This document shows positions 24,259 through 35,237 of a stretch of DNA of 64,000 nt, piece by piece; the stretch's first letter is position 1; each line of letters starts with the position of its first letter. A program made the translations under genes and the position numbers. Below the pieces are notes generated by a model. The model was not told where the DNA came from, did no database searches, and worked only from the letters and a program-made list of their open reading frames with translations. The DNA comes from Onchidella celtica (Eukaryota > Mollusca > Gastropoda > Systellommatophora > Onchidiidae): the NCBI GenBank assembly GCA_963931925.1, contig OZ007570.1, forward strand, positions 52,672,467 to 52,736,466. The letters are read 5' to 3'.

Positions 24259-27200
24259 GCATGTTGTCGTTGAGTCAAAAATTAATAATAGGCCTATACT
24301 TTTGTCGGTATTAAATCTAGCCCAATCGCCCTAGAGGGAGAAACTATATCTAGATATTCAGAGACAAATGCCAAAGCAGTTAGGGTGACATTTAAGGGAA
24401 GATTTTTTATGCATTGTTGTTGTTGTACTGCTCGTATCTTAATAACTCTTTCTATAGGCCTACCAACGCCAACCAAGAGATCAGAACAGCTGTCAAGTGG
24501 AAATTGTGCTTTTCAACTATGATATGAAAATTATGTGCATGACAATAGAAAATTTGGTCTATTATAATGCTTACCAGATGACAGAAAAGCTGGATCCTTG
24601 TCAGATGCCCCAACATAAGCATGCACTATGTATAATATACATAAATATTATTATCAACAAAGGCAAAAAATTGATTTGATTAAGAAAAGGGTATGTTCAT
24701 TCACTGCCATTAAAGATGTGATTACAAAACATGAAATGCATTAATTGAGGCTGTTTCCTCATAAAATCAGAGTTAGCAATGAACAGATACTGTGGAGCAA
24801 CATTCAGTAAACTTATGGGGACAAGGTGGTCTAGAGGCAAGGTGCTCGCCTCTCATGCCAAGGGTCCCGGGTTCTAAACCCGGGCAGTGCAGGCATGTTG
24901 GAAATTGGATTTTTCTCATATTTTCAAGTCCCTGGTCCTACTGGGGGGTAGGATCGAGTACCTAGTCTTCTCGGATAAGGACGAAAAAATTCGGAGGGCC
25001 CGTGTGCACGTTGCGCACGTTAAAGATACCTTGGCAGTTGGAAATCGTAAAGAGCAGGCCGAAAGGCCGCTGCCCGGGCAAAATTGAAAATTGAAATTAA
25101 TAGATTAAAAGTTATCCATATCACCCCCTCCCCCCCCCCCCCCCCCCCGCCAGAATTTATTATTCATTATTAAATATATATTGTTATTAATAAATATTCA
25201 AATATTATTTGAGTTGTGTGTTGTGTGAACTGATGTGAGTTGTGAACTGCTGTGAGTTGTGAACTGTTGTGAGTTGTGAACTGCGCCTAACAGGCTGCGT
25301 TACAATTTGCTCTGAGATAGAGAGAGAGAGAGTGAGCGAGACAGGGAGAGAGAAAGAAGCAGTGCAGTGTGTTGAGCGCTTCGCCGGCAGCTCCATTCTG
25401 CTCTGTGGTTGACATGTTGACATGTTCTTTCTGTAAAGCGCATAGAGCATTTTAAATGGATATGCGCTATATAAATGCTATACATTATTATTTCTATACA
25501 TTATTATTCAGTAAACTTAATAAATTCAGCCAACCTTAAGTGATGGCTGATTGTTTAGAACTGGTGGGCCATTTGAAAAGGCATGTTTTATAGCCCTACT
25601 TATTCAACATTTTACAATGACTGTACCATCTATAACAACAGAATAGGACATACATGGCCAAATAAGATATTATTTCTTAACAAACTCTTTAACTGCTATT
25701 TCAGTACTGAATGACATTGTGGCCACAATGTTTAACAAAAGATTTATGGAGGAACTTTTCAAGCCTCAGACTTTGTACTCAAAGAAAGCTATGCGTACAG
25801 TATTTGACAGACTTGCCCATGCTTCAATTATGAGACTGAATGCTGCCAGCATGGATAAGGTATGCACCACTTATTATACATCATTTCACAAATGTGTTTG
25901 CATACATGTATGATAAAACTGTTTTTCTTTTACATCATGTAGTACTCATCTACAGTAGTAACTTTTTCATTACTGAAAACTGCTAATTCATATATTGGTG
26001 GGGATACTCTTTTACACTGGAATACATTGGCTTCTTCAGCAGTACTTTGGGTAAGTGAAGATTGCATTTTGTATTGGCAATGTTTGACATGGAATGACTT
26101 TTTGTAGTGTGAATGTCACGAGTGGAGTGAGTGCAATTAAGGGGATTGCTACAGAGCGGGTGTAGAGTAAGAAAGGCTCACGGTAGACAAGTAAGTTAAG
26201 CGTGCTGTTGTGAGTAGTGGGGGGGGTCTGAATGAGGCGAAAGCGCTGTATTACTAGCACTGCAAGTTAGAAGGTCCTACGGAACGGACCTGTGAATAAG
26301 AGCCCATCGGGCCGACATAAGGGGAGCAGTCGAGAAGACTAGTGAGAGAGTCTTTCCAGTGATGACTGGTGTCGAGGACGGGCCGCAGAGCCACCTCGAT
26401 GAGCACAGGGGATAGGCCAGCATAGGGCCGGAGGCCACACATAGGCCAGAAGTGAGGCTGCCAGTGCAGGACAGTAGAGGCACATAAAGTCGTGGCAGTC
26501 AGGCCACGGACAGGGACGTAGATATGAGCGTGAATGTGATAATGCACTATTGCCATGTTGAGGGGAGAATGTACTATTGAAATGATAATGTCTATTGAAA
26601 TGATAATGTGTTATTGCCCTGCTGAGGTGCTAGGGGAATGCTAAGGTGTATGACAATAGGGAGGTGATATTGAGAGACTGCGGTGCCAGTAAATTATTAA
26701 TGTGCTATTAAGACCCTGAGGGGAGAGGCTGAGGCCGAAGTGCCTTTAGGAGTAACTACCGGATTGTGGATCCGAGGGAGAGTGTGTGTGAGAATAAGGC
26801 CGTTGTAGGGCAGTTAATTTCAATAATATAATGTATGTAATTGCGCTATTATCTGTATAATTATGTTTAATAAATGTGTGAGTCTGATGGGTTGTTTTGT
26901 TAAGTGTTAAACTTGTTTGTTCGTGATTGTTGTCCTGTCATAAACTATTACATCTCCCAGTCTGGGATTTGTGACAGTGAATTCTGATTCATTTTTGAAA
27001 TTACTTAATTTGAAATGGGATTGAACAAGAAATTAAAGAAGTCGGTTGCATACTGTTAAGTTTTTTAGGTGTGAACATATATAATATGTGAATCAAACTC
27101 AAAATGGAGCAGTCTACAGTCTGTGGACATTAGTACTAGTATTATTATTATTATTAATTATTATTATTGCAGTTATGGTCCCGGAGTGTTATTCACAAAA

Positions 27201-30200
27201 AGGAAAGAACGGCTACTGTTTATGACAAGTACCCCATTTGACTAGAAATCTTTAACAAAATAGTTGTTCTGAGAAAGAGAAGGCAAATAATGATAACCTA
27301 ATTTCACAACACCAAGACCAATTTTGTGTCTTTGACAGCCAGAATGTCCACGTATCCTTCATCTGTCATGAAGATAAATTATTCTCATGTGCCATAGATA
27401 CATATTGGAAGAGTGAAGAGAAGTATGTGATTGTGTGATACGGCTTAAGTGTAAGCCTGTTCAAGGTGTGAAAAAAAAAAATCTTGAACAGGCTGGTAGG
27501 TGATCTAAGTTTTTCCACACAGTGGATAGTTTGTTGTTTTAGTTTAGGTTATGCTTCATTTCTTTCCTTTCCTTGCTCTTGACACTTGGTGATCCTCTTG
27601 CCGGGAATTGCATGCAAGGGAGCTTTTTCAGTGGTGATAATGAAGGGAATTCCTTTATCATTAGTTTATATCAATTTCCAAAATATCAAAGGATTTGAAT
27701 AAACTAACATGTTTAGTTTAATTCTTTTTCCTTTTTTCACACTTTTCATTTTTTTTTCTTGCAATTTTGTTCACATGACTTTTCGCTTTGCATACATCTG
27801 CATGTTTTATTTAATGTAAGTTTTACCGTTTCATCCAGCTTTATGACCTCATGACGATGGCCTTCAAATATCAAGTGTCCTTGGCCCTACGCCCAAAAGA
27901 TGTTCTACTGATAACCCTCAATCACATGGATACCATGAGATCTTATGTTGAAGATAGTGCAAGCATCAGACCACAAGTGGAACATGTCTACAAAATGCTT
28001 ATCGAGGTATACTTTATATTGTTCTTTCCAGCTTTCTAATGGTGTATGCGATTTTTCAAAATAACCCAATCAAATTTCATATAGCAGGCTCTTTGCCATA
28101 AATATGTAATACTGAGAAACCTGAGTCTTATAAAGTCTTGAATTGGTAAAGATCTAGTAATTCCATCTATGACATATGTCTCATACCTTCTTTTACCAGA
28201 CTTATGCATCACTTTCCCAAGGTGAATTTCAACTGATTCGACAGACATTGCTCAACTTTTTTCAAGATATGCACATTAGGGTAAGCTCTCCATTTGTTAT
28301 TGCATACACATTTGATTTGTTCGTGTCTTCAGATTCAGTTTTGCAGTTATTTTACCTTTTGAAACGTACGACTGTAAAATGTAAATCCATTTTTTATAAT
28401 AGATATTTTGACATGCTGTGCCAAAATTATTCATTCTTAATATGAAAACATTCCTCAGAAAACCAAGATTGTATCTGACAGGAAAAAGAGCATCTATTAC
28501 AGGTTGACAAAGTGCACTTATATCATTTATATGAATGATCAACAGAATTCCAAAGACAGCACTAAATTTGTTAACGTCACAAGATTTGTTCCTAACCAAC
28601 TAGCAGATTGCTCAAGCCTTCCACAGTTATATAGTGCATTCAGCTCCTGAGATATGGTTCTATACACATTATCAATATGATCTTCCAAGTAAAATACCAG
28701 TTTCTGTTATGTCTGAAACTGACATTAAGCTGCTTAGAAGAATGCCATGCTACTATTTATGTGCTTTAATTATATTCTTTGTCAAGCGCTCAGAATTGTC
28801 AAAATCACTATTTCTTTTAATTATTATTTTTGTTTGTTGCTGTTAATCAATTAATACTGTGTGTGATTTTGCAGGTTTCAATTTTCCTGAAGGATAAAGT
28901 TCAAAATAACAATGGTCGCTTTGTCTTGAAGACAGGGGGTACATTACCCTTTGGGACAGAGGTTCCAGGGACCATCAGGTTGGTAACTGCTGATTTTTCC
29001 CCAATGTCATTTGATATTAATGATGGTGCCGCTCTGTGGTACAGAGGGTAATATACTTGGTAAGAAGAATAAGATTTTTAAGACAGTACATGAATACTGT
29101 GAAAACAAAAAAAATAGACTTTTCTACCATTGTATGTTGCTTGTGCGGGAGATAATTATTATTGAAGCTCAGACACTGCATTATAAAGCTATTGTGTCAC
29201 TCATTCCCTATCCAAACACCCATGTATGAGTTTCCATTTTATTAATGCAAAATATGCCTATATATACAATGCAGTTGATATGAAATTTGTCATTTTCATA
29301 TTTTAGATTATTTTCTTAAAATAAAGTATCAAAATCAATTGCCAGGTATGTCAAATTGTTTTGGTCAGAGAATTTATGCTAACACTTTTATTGGGTTTAC
29401 CTGGAATGACTATGCATATTCCTTTATTCTTTTGTGAGGTCATTTGATGAATCTGGCAAATCAAGAAACATTGGTTTCCAGCCAGGGGCCTCTTACACTG
29501 CTATGACTAGAGAAGGTTCTTTGGATGCTAAAGGGGACAGGATAACCAGGCTTGGTACAAACATGTAAGATGAGAAAGAAAAAAAATATGGCACTAATGT
29601 GGTAAAGGTGTGGAAAGTCTTTGGTTTTGTTATGTGGGGAGTTATGTTTTTAATTTAAACTCTGGTTGTTTTTGGCTCATTTGATGAGCCAATGTGTGGT
29701 ATATGCTTGATGAAATGTGTTGTATATGTTTGTAATTGTCAAAAACCATTTTACTTCTGCAGTGAAAAGTTAGACACTTTTGAAGACAGGAAGACTGGTT
29801 TCCCTATAGCTAAACTGATAGAATGTGTTTAATCATGCACAATAGGCCCATGTCATTGCTGTTTTGCAGTTAACTCAATCATTACCAGGGCATTTTCCAC
29901 CACTGGACCGGGCAAGATTTGGGGCCTATCTTTTGGTGCCATGACCTCTCTATAAAGTTCAAATTTTTGGTTATATTTCTTTTACCAACCAGCACATGTT
30001 GTATATCAGAAGAAAGGTGAAAGGCTGAAGTTTTCAAATATGTAGATCAAAACTGATTTTGAGAGATAAAAAAATATGGTATGCTTTCAAGAAAGCAATA
30101 TGTGAAAAAGAAATTATGATTATGGCTTACAAACTTTCAACTTACTGTTCGTATATCGCCTGAACAATAACTCTGATGGGTTTCACATTCAGGATTAAAT

Positions 30201-33200
30201 TGTTTACAATCCATTTATATAACAGTCCTTGTGAATTTCACAGACGTTGTACAAGAAGTAATAAAGTTACAGCAGAAAAACAGGCATTTCTGAAGAACAT
30301 GAAAAAAATGATGTACAGACGTTGAACTCAGGCGATGATTTCTCTTCAGAGTAGCTCTAACATGTCTTTGCCCCGTTGAAATTAGCAACAGGAAGTTCCT
30401 AAACTATTTCAGAATGTTGGATTGGATTTGTGTTTCTTAACTTTGAAATATCGGTCCAGATTTTAATGTGTAGGCCTATTAGTTGAGCTGTGAAACGCGG
30501 CTCACAGGCCAGTTGCTGCTGTCGGCCGAGCCGTGAAACATGGCGCGCGGTAGCAATTGAGGTGAGAAGGAGGCTACATTTTAAGAATAGAAAGTTTGAG
30601 TAGAATTTTTCTTACATTGCTTGTACAGGTGGTACAGCTTCTGATTGGGATCATTTGGCCTTTACTTTACCTTTGTAGTGAGAAACTGTGTAAACTGAGT
30701 AGCAGATTTTCATTCCATGTCATTACTGGAGGCTGTTAGACTTTACAAGGAAATACAGTGTATTATTTGTCTCCAAAGGTATTCTGCGTCAAGACAAGTG
30801 GAAACTAGTGGGTCAAGTTCCTCAAAATCGGTCTTGCAAGGTAGTGATATGGTAAGATGCATATTTTGTATCGATTCCTGGAAATACCATAAAAAAATGT
30901 CAGACATCTGAAGAAATATACGAGAAAGAATTAAATGTCATATTATATTGCTGACAGTGACCTAAAAGTCATATGAATGAATGAAGTAATGTGAAACAAT
31001 GTACAGGTATTCATGAAAGAAAATCATCCTCGATTTTCCTTGATTTTCTGCACAACAGAGATTTCAATGATTTGTTTCTCTTTAATACCCCCTTTCCTTC
31101 ATGTTTTCTGAAAGAATTAACCAGCCTTTCTGTTACTGTGGGACTTTTAGGATACAAGTAACCCTGATCCACTTGCAAAAGCTCACCTGGATCTCTTGTC
31201 TCAGCTGATCGGAGCAAGTGTCACCAAGAATGAATTCAGACTCAACTTGTTCCAGACTGATCAGGAAGAAGAGTGAGCATTCTATCTTAGTTATCTACAT
31301 TACAAGTCTCCATACTTTTTAAAGAGTGTTGACTCCTTTACGGATTTTTTTCATCTTTTATAAACTTCCAAGCAAAAAAAAATTAAATAAATATATATAT
31401 CAGTAAAATGAATTACATATTTAATCTAATTATATATTACACAAATTTTCCACCTTTAAACACAAAAGACTTTTTTATTAGACCGCCTACAGTAACCAAA
31501 TTTGGCATGTATATTTCAAATACCGTGAAGGGTGCATGGAACTTTTTATTATTTTGATTGGTTTTGTTTTTCAATTTTGTTTTAGTTTACTTTATGTCGC
31601 TGACCACTCGCCCCGATCCCTTTTTTTCACGAGCACATGACCTGTGGTGTGGACACTTCCTGTCATATGTAGGTCGCTGCTGTCGGCTGATTTAATACCT
31701 GTGTCTTGTGGCTAAAATTAGAACACAGGACTGCAGGTTCAGGTGTCTCAGGGAATAACATGTAGAGAGGGCAGAAAGTGATGGTCGAGGCAGTGGTTGG
31801 GGGGAGGGGGGGTCTGTGCGGGGCGCAGCTTTTAAGCTTGTATATACTTCACAAATTTTACACCTTTGAACGCAGAAGCCTTTTTCATTAGGCCACCTAC
31901 AGTAACCAAATTTTGCATATTCAAACACCACGGAGGGTGCACCAAAGTTTGGATTTTTATTATTGGTTTTGTCTCTGAATTTATAGAAAGTACATTTTTC
32001 ATCATGCTGCTAACAGTTCTAATTTTCTATTATAGTATCGTACATGTCATAGAAAGTAACCATATCAAGCATTCAGTTTGGTACATAGTGTCTTGGCACG
32101 TTTGAGTTCTGAAGCAATACCATAAATTATTAGAGAGAGAGAGAGCACAGGTTTATTCCGGGCAATGTTCAGTATATCATCTAGCATATAGATATTTAAA
32201 CAACAACAAATAAAAGTTCAAAACCTTGGAATGACATAGGGCCTACAGCAAAAGTTTAATCTGTTCTCATTAACATTTTTAAATGACAAACTTTCTTTCA
32301 CAATTAATTTTACATATTTTCAACCCCAAAAACTTTGTCAGACCACCCCCGGTTGACCATCTACTGATCTAGGGTTTATTAGATCGCCTTACTGATCACT
32401 TTGGGGACGTCTGATCCATCCACTCAGCTCTATGTGACATCAATTAATCAGTCGGCATAATGTATTTGTAAACGTATTTATTGGAAATAATACAAAATAT
32501 TTTATTGCGTTCATTATCAGAGTCTGCATGTGTTACGGGTCAAAGACTTGTTAGGTAATGACTGATGTTTTTTTAACAACTGTTATAAACTTGGCTTCAT
32601 GTTGCAATCAATGCACTGAATGGTGAATTCATTTCTCCCGTGATAATGATAACATGAACCCGGCTCCTGAATGTGCAACTAATTTTTTAACCCTTGTCCC
32701 ATGTTGAGTGAACTCGTTCACGTAACGCCCCATGCGGGGATAGCCAGCGGCCAGTCAGCCGATTGTTCACGTGTTGCCGATAACCTCGGTGGTCGGGTCA
32801 GTTGGGTCCGTTTGAACACGTGTATCATGTTTACTTTAGGACGCAATAACTTGTAAGTGACCCCCATGATATTTGGATCAAGTATAGTGATGATATGCAG
32901 TAAGTTTTATTGTTAAATGGAAGGCCCAAAATCAAGAATTTTCTGCATTTACATGCCGTCTAACACGCATTTTATCATTTTTCCAAGACCTCTGTGTTTT
33001 TTCTGCCCCTAAGTCAGGACATTCAGGTGAACAAATTCTTTTTTAAGCCAGGTGCTTAATTTACTAACCACATGTATCGTGGCATTGCCTTCTCCCTCCT
33101 CTACTATGTAAAATTTCCATGTACTATGACTTTAGTTTTCGCGAGAGATTTGATTTCCAGGTCGCAGAGCACATACATATACCGGTACTGAAAAGCGGTT

Positions 33201-34079
33201 TTATCAAAGCAACACAATATTTCTCTAATTACCCAATCAAATAAAGACAACGACCAACAACAAAGTCGGTCATTTTCTTCCAGTTTTCCCTGATGAAAAA
33301 CCTGCAGACAGACGCCCTTATGCAGCGTGCCCTAGTAGTACATCGGAATTTTTTATAATTACAGACATAGAACAGTGTCTCAAATACGCACATAGCCCCT
33401 TTCTCCTCATTTCACATGTAGACGACAACCAGCATCAAAGTAAAAGTTTCACCAAGAATTTCCCCAATTCAAACTTCAGACCGTCAGTACTATTACATGA
33501 GTATGATGAATAGTTACGAATAGTTGCATCGTAATAAATGTAATCTTAAGATACCATTTTGTTAGATATAGTAGGGGTGTCAGGATAGATAAACACGCGA
33601 AAATTGTGTGGAAAAAAAAACGATAGTCGCGGCAACTGAATAAACAAAACACGAGGAGCAGCGCCACCATACAATATATTGGCCTCCCGCTGGACCCGGT
33701 TTGCAGTACGTAGGGCATAATATTGGCCTCGCGTGTTGCGTGGGGAGGCCAATATAGTGGGTTCCCGCTGGATGGAGGTTAAGGACTATTTATTCTCATA
33801 TTTGTGCCTCATCCTACTTTTTTGTTCACATTGTGAAATCTCTTCAGATCAGTGCTTTTGAAGTATATCAAATGTGTATTCTTCAGATGTTTTATCTCAC
33901 ACAGAGAAGCAGCATCGTCCATACAGCCGATTGAAACAGTCGAGTCCAAAGTGGTCAATATTGATGCATCTAAGAAGACCAAAAGTTCAGAACTTACAAA
34001 AATTATGGGAGAGATGACAGTGGATGACAAGGGGGGAGCTGGAGATGATTCTGACCTCCTAGATCTTATGGACAGTTAA
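24147..34079 (+). CDS. OSCP1: OSCP1 (organic solute carrier partner 1), 9 coding exons
   Basis: Joined exons are 24147-24258, 25705-25859, 27839-28006, 28200-28280, 28875-28978, 29439-29564, 30779-30851, 31151-31272 and 33905-34079. They total 1116 nt, or 371 aa plus TAA; the human protein is about 380 aa. The protein starts MSLKTLPLLFINLGGEMMYI and carries family segments ELFKPQTLYSKKAMRTV, DRLAHASIMRLN, GEFQLIRQTLL, FLKDKVQNNNGRFVL, GTEVPGTIR, ELTKIMGE and an acidic C-terminus. Known for the family: OSCP1 (also called NOR1) raises organic-solute transport in heterologous cells and is often testis- or cilia-associated; its molecular activity is not settled. Eight introns are present. The first seems to use a GC donor. 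Intron 1 holds a SINE and intron 2 a solo LTR. AATAAA at 34802-34807 may be its polyadenylation signal, giving a 3' UTR of about 0.75 kb. Confidence 0.93.
24816..25505 (+). mobile_element. tRNA-derived long SINE, copy 2 (OSCP1 intron 1)
   Basis: Same family and orientation as the copy at 3200, with A box, B box (GGTTCTAAACC), the shared body, and an (ATT)n-type tail. It is flanked by a perfect 14-bp direct repeat ATTCAGTAAACTTA (24802-24815 and 25506-25519), so both ends are well fixed. An extra C-run sits at about 25125-25148. Mobilisation was presumably by a partner LINE that recognises the tail; that partner is not identified here. Confidence 0.92.
25705..25859 (+). CDS. OSCP1: OSCP1 coding exon 2
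   Basis: It follows TATTTCAG, begins TACTGAATGAC and encodes LNDIVATMFNKRFMEELF through RLNAASMDK. The donor is GTATGC. Confidence 0.93.
26116..26976 (+). mobile_element. Solo LTR, intron-less form (OSCP1 intron 2)
   Basis: It starts TGTCACGAGTGG and ends TTTGTGACA (TG...CA with a TGTCAC/GTGACA inverted end). It is flanked by a perfect 5-bp duplication GTGAA (26111-26115 and 26977-26981). AATAAA at 26869-26874, about 100 bp before the end, fits an LTR polyadenylation signal. No internal region or second LTR is nearby. It shares long blocks with 58171-59357 but lacks the 319-bp segment found there; the junction here is between 26368 and 26369. Confidence 0.8.
27120..27170. repeat. ATT trinucleotide run in OSCP1 intron 2
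   Basis: A short (TTA)n stretch at about 27140-27165. No other feature is seen near it. Confidence 0.6.
27839..28006 (+). CDS. OSCP1: OSCP1 coding exon 3
   Basis: It follows TCATCCAG and encodes LYDLMTMAFKYQV and PKDVLLITLNHMDTM, 56 codons in phase 0, before a GTATAC donor. Confidence 0.93.
28200..28280 (+). CDS. OSCP1: OSCP1 coding exon 4
   Basis: It has 27 codons encoding LSQGEFQLIRQTLLNFFQD between TTTTACCAG and GTAAGC. It is phase 0 at both ends. Confidence 0.93.
28875..28978 (+). CDS. OSCP1: OSCP1 coding exon 5
   Basis: It follows ATTTTGCAG and encodes VSIFLKDKVQNNNGRFVL and PFGTEVPGTI. It ends with two bases of an Arg codon before GTTGGT. Confidence 0.93.
29439..29564 (+). CDS. OSCP1: OSCP1 coding exon 6
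   Basis: It follows TTTTGTGAG, completes the Arg codon, and encodes SFDESGKSRNIGFQPG to ITRLGTN. It ends with AT of a Met codon before GTAAGA. Confidence 0.88.
30779..30851 (+). CDS. OSCP1: OSCP1 coding exon 7
   Basis: A short 73-nt exon following CTCCAAAG. It completes Met, then reads YSASRQVETSGSSSS, which parallels the conserved YSVNQPVET segment. The donor is GTAAGA and the end is in phase 0. Confidence 0.85.
31151..31272 (+). CDS. OSCP1: OSCP1 coding exon 8
   Basis: It follows ACTTTTAG and encodes NPDPLAKAHLDLLSQL and FRLNLFQTDQEE, a strongly conserved block. It ends GA before GTGAGC. Confidence 0.9.
31435..31990. repeat. Diverged direct duplication in OSCP1 intron 8
   Basis: About 150 bp at 31435-31590 and at 31840-31985 share CACAAATTTT-CACCTTT, then CCTACAGTAACCAAATTT, then GGGTGCA and ATTGGTTTTGT in the same order. 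Spacing is about 400 bp. A purine-rich stretch lies between. Confidence 0.65.
33905..34079 (+). CDS. OSCP1: OSCP1 terminal coding exon 9
   Basis: It follows CACACAG and encodes EAASSIQPIE, ELTKIMGEMT and the acidic tail DDSDLLDLMDS, ending in TAA at 34077-34079. Confidence 0.92.
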
Positions 34080-34882
34080 AAATTGATTGTAGTTAATATT
34101 ATTTTGATTGTTTCGAATAACTTGACATCGGATTTCCTAGTTTGTGTTTGAACTTTCTTGTCCTGTTAAATATTGAATGAGTTTACTAACAAAATCCGAG
34201 TCTTATTGAAGTTAGCAATTTAAAAAAGTTCAAAGAAATGCTCTCAGACAGATTGACAGGTACCCACTAATAATCAAAGTTGTTTTATGTCTATACACTC
34301 ATTTGTCTTTCTACAATGAGTGATTTCTGCTTAATATATGTTAGAATGAATTGACTGACATGTTCTGGTCTCTCAGAGTAGGGTATTCTGTTCCATGATG
34401 GATATGCATGTACGAGGAGTGTCTAAAAAGTTTTAAGCATAACCTATGAATTTGCAAAAACATATCCAATTATTCACTTTGATTACTGTAAATGCCTTCA
34501 GTATTTTGCATCAGTAGAGAATATGGCCATCCTTGAAGGCTTCTGTTTATATAATTTTCCTAAATATGTATTGTCTGTACTTAAACATGATGTTCTGTTG
34601 AATAAGTTTTGTAATGTCTGATTCTCTGTCACTGGTTTCTTAACAGTCTTGTTATGCACTTCACGCAACATTCCACTTACACCCAAAAAAGGGTTCTTTA
34701 TCAATCAAAATGCAATGCTCTCTTCTGTTTGCACATCAGTTGCTGATTGTAAAAGATATTATACCATCAATCTCATCATACATGTAGGATGTTCTGAGTG
34801 AAATAAAAGTTGTGTAGAATTGGCATACTGGATTGACTTTCAATCTCATTTTTTAAGATTTTGTAAGTTAGGAAGCCAGACT
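34080..34882. other. Probable OSCP1 3' UTR and downstream DNA
   Basis: AT-rich with no other gene. The only poly(A) signal I noted is AATAAA at 34802. Confidence 0.4.
34802..34807 (+). promoter_or_regulatory. Candidate poly(A) signal of OSCP1
   Basis: AATAAA on the coding strand about 720 nt after the OSCP1 stop, in otherwise non-coding AT-rich DNA. Placement is by position only; no transcript data. Confidence 0.4.
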
Positions 34883-34895
34883 CTTAGAGCTTAAT

Positions 34896-35224
34896 TCACG
34901 AAATATCATAAAAACCACAGAAAAACTGTGGGGTCGCAGCAGGGCTATAAGCAAAGTCAAAATTGGGCAAAAAGAAAAGGTTGTATGTTGCTTCCATGCT
35001 TTTGGCGGACGGACGTGCTTTGGTGCTGCTAACGAAACAAGAACTCGCAGCTAAGTAAACTGGTTCACTTCGTTCCTGTTGAAGTCTTTTATTGTTCGTT
35101 TTTTTTCTTTTCACTTGACAAAGGCGAAAGCCGAAAATTTGTGTATTTTCTGTCTTCCCTTTAGTTTGCTTTGTATTGTTTGGGTTTTATTTCTCACGCG
35201 GGGCTGTGCAACATACAATCTTTT
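34896..35224. mobile_element. Dispersed repeat, copy B, in 13-bp direct repeats
   Basis: It begins with the 52 bp shared with 12212-12263 and is bracketed by a perfect 13-bp repeat CTTAGAGCTTAAT (34883-34895 and 35225-35237), as for a retroposed or transposed insertion of 329 bp. The phrase GACAAAGGCGAAAGCCGAAA (about 35118) recalls ends of Penelope-like elements, which is only a resemblance. Confidence 0.55.
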
Positions 35225-35237
35225 CTTAGAGCTTAAT

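Noticed and set aside
26254-26556. Minus-strand frame over the solo LTR, similar to one at 58651-58854
   Set aside because: It is conserved only because the LTR DNA is shared; the second copy is broken and there is no domain.
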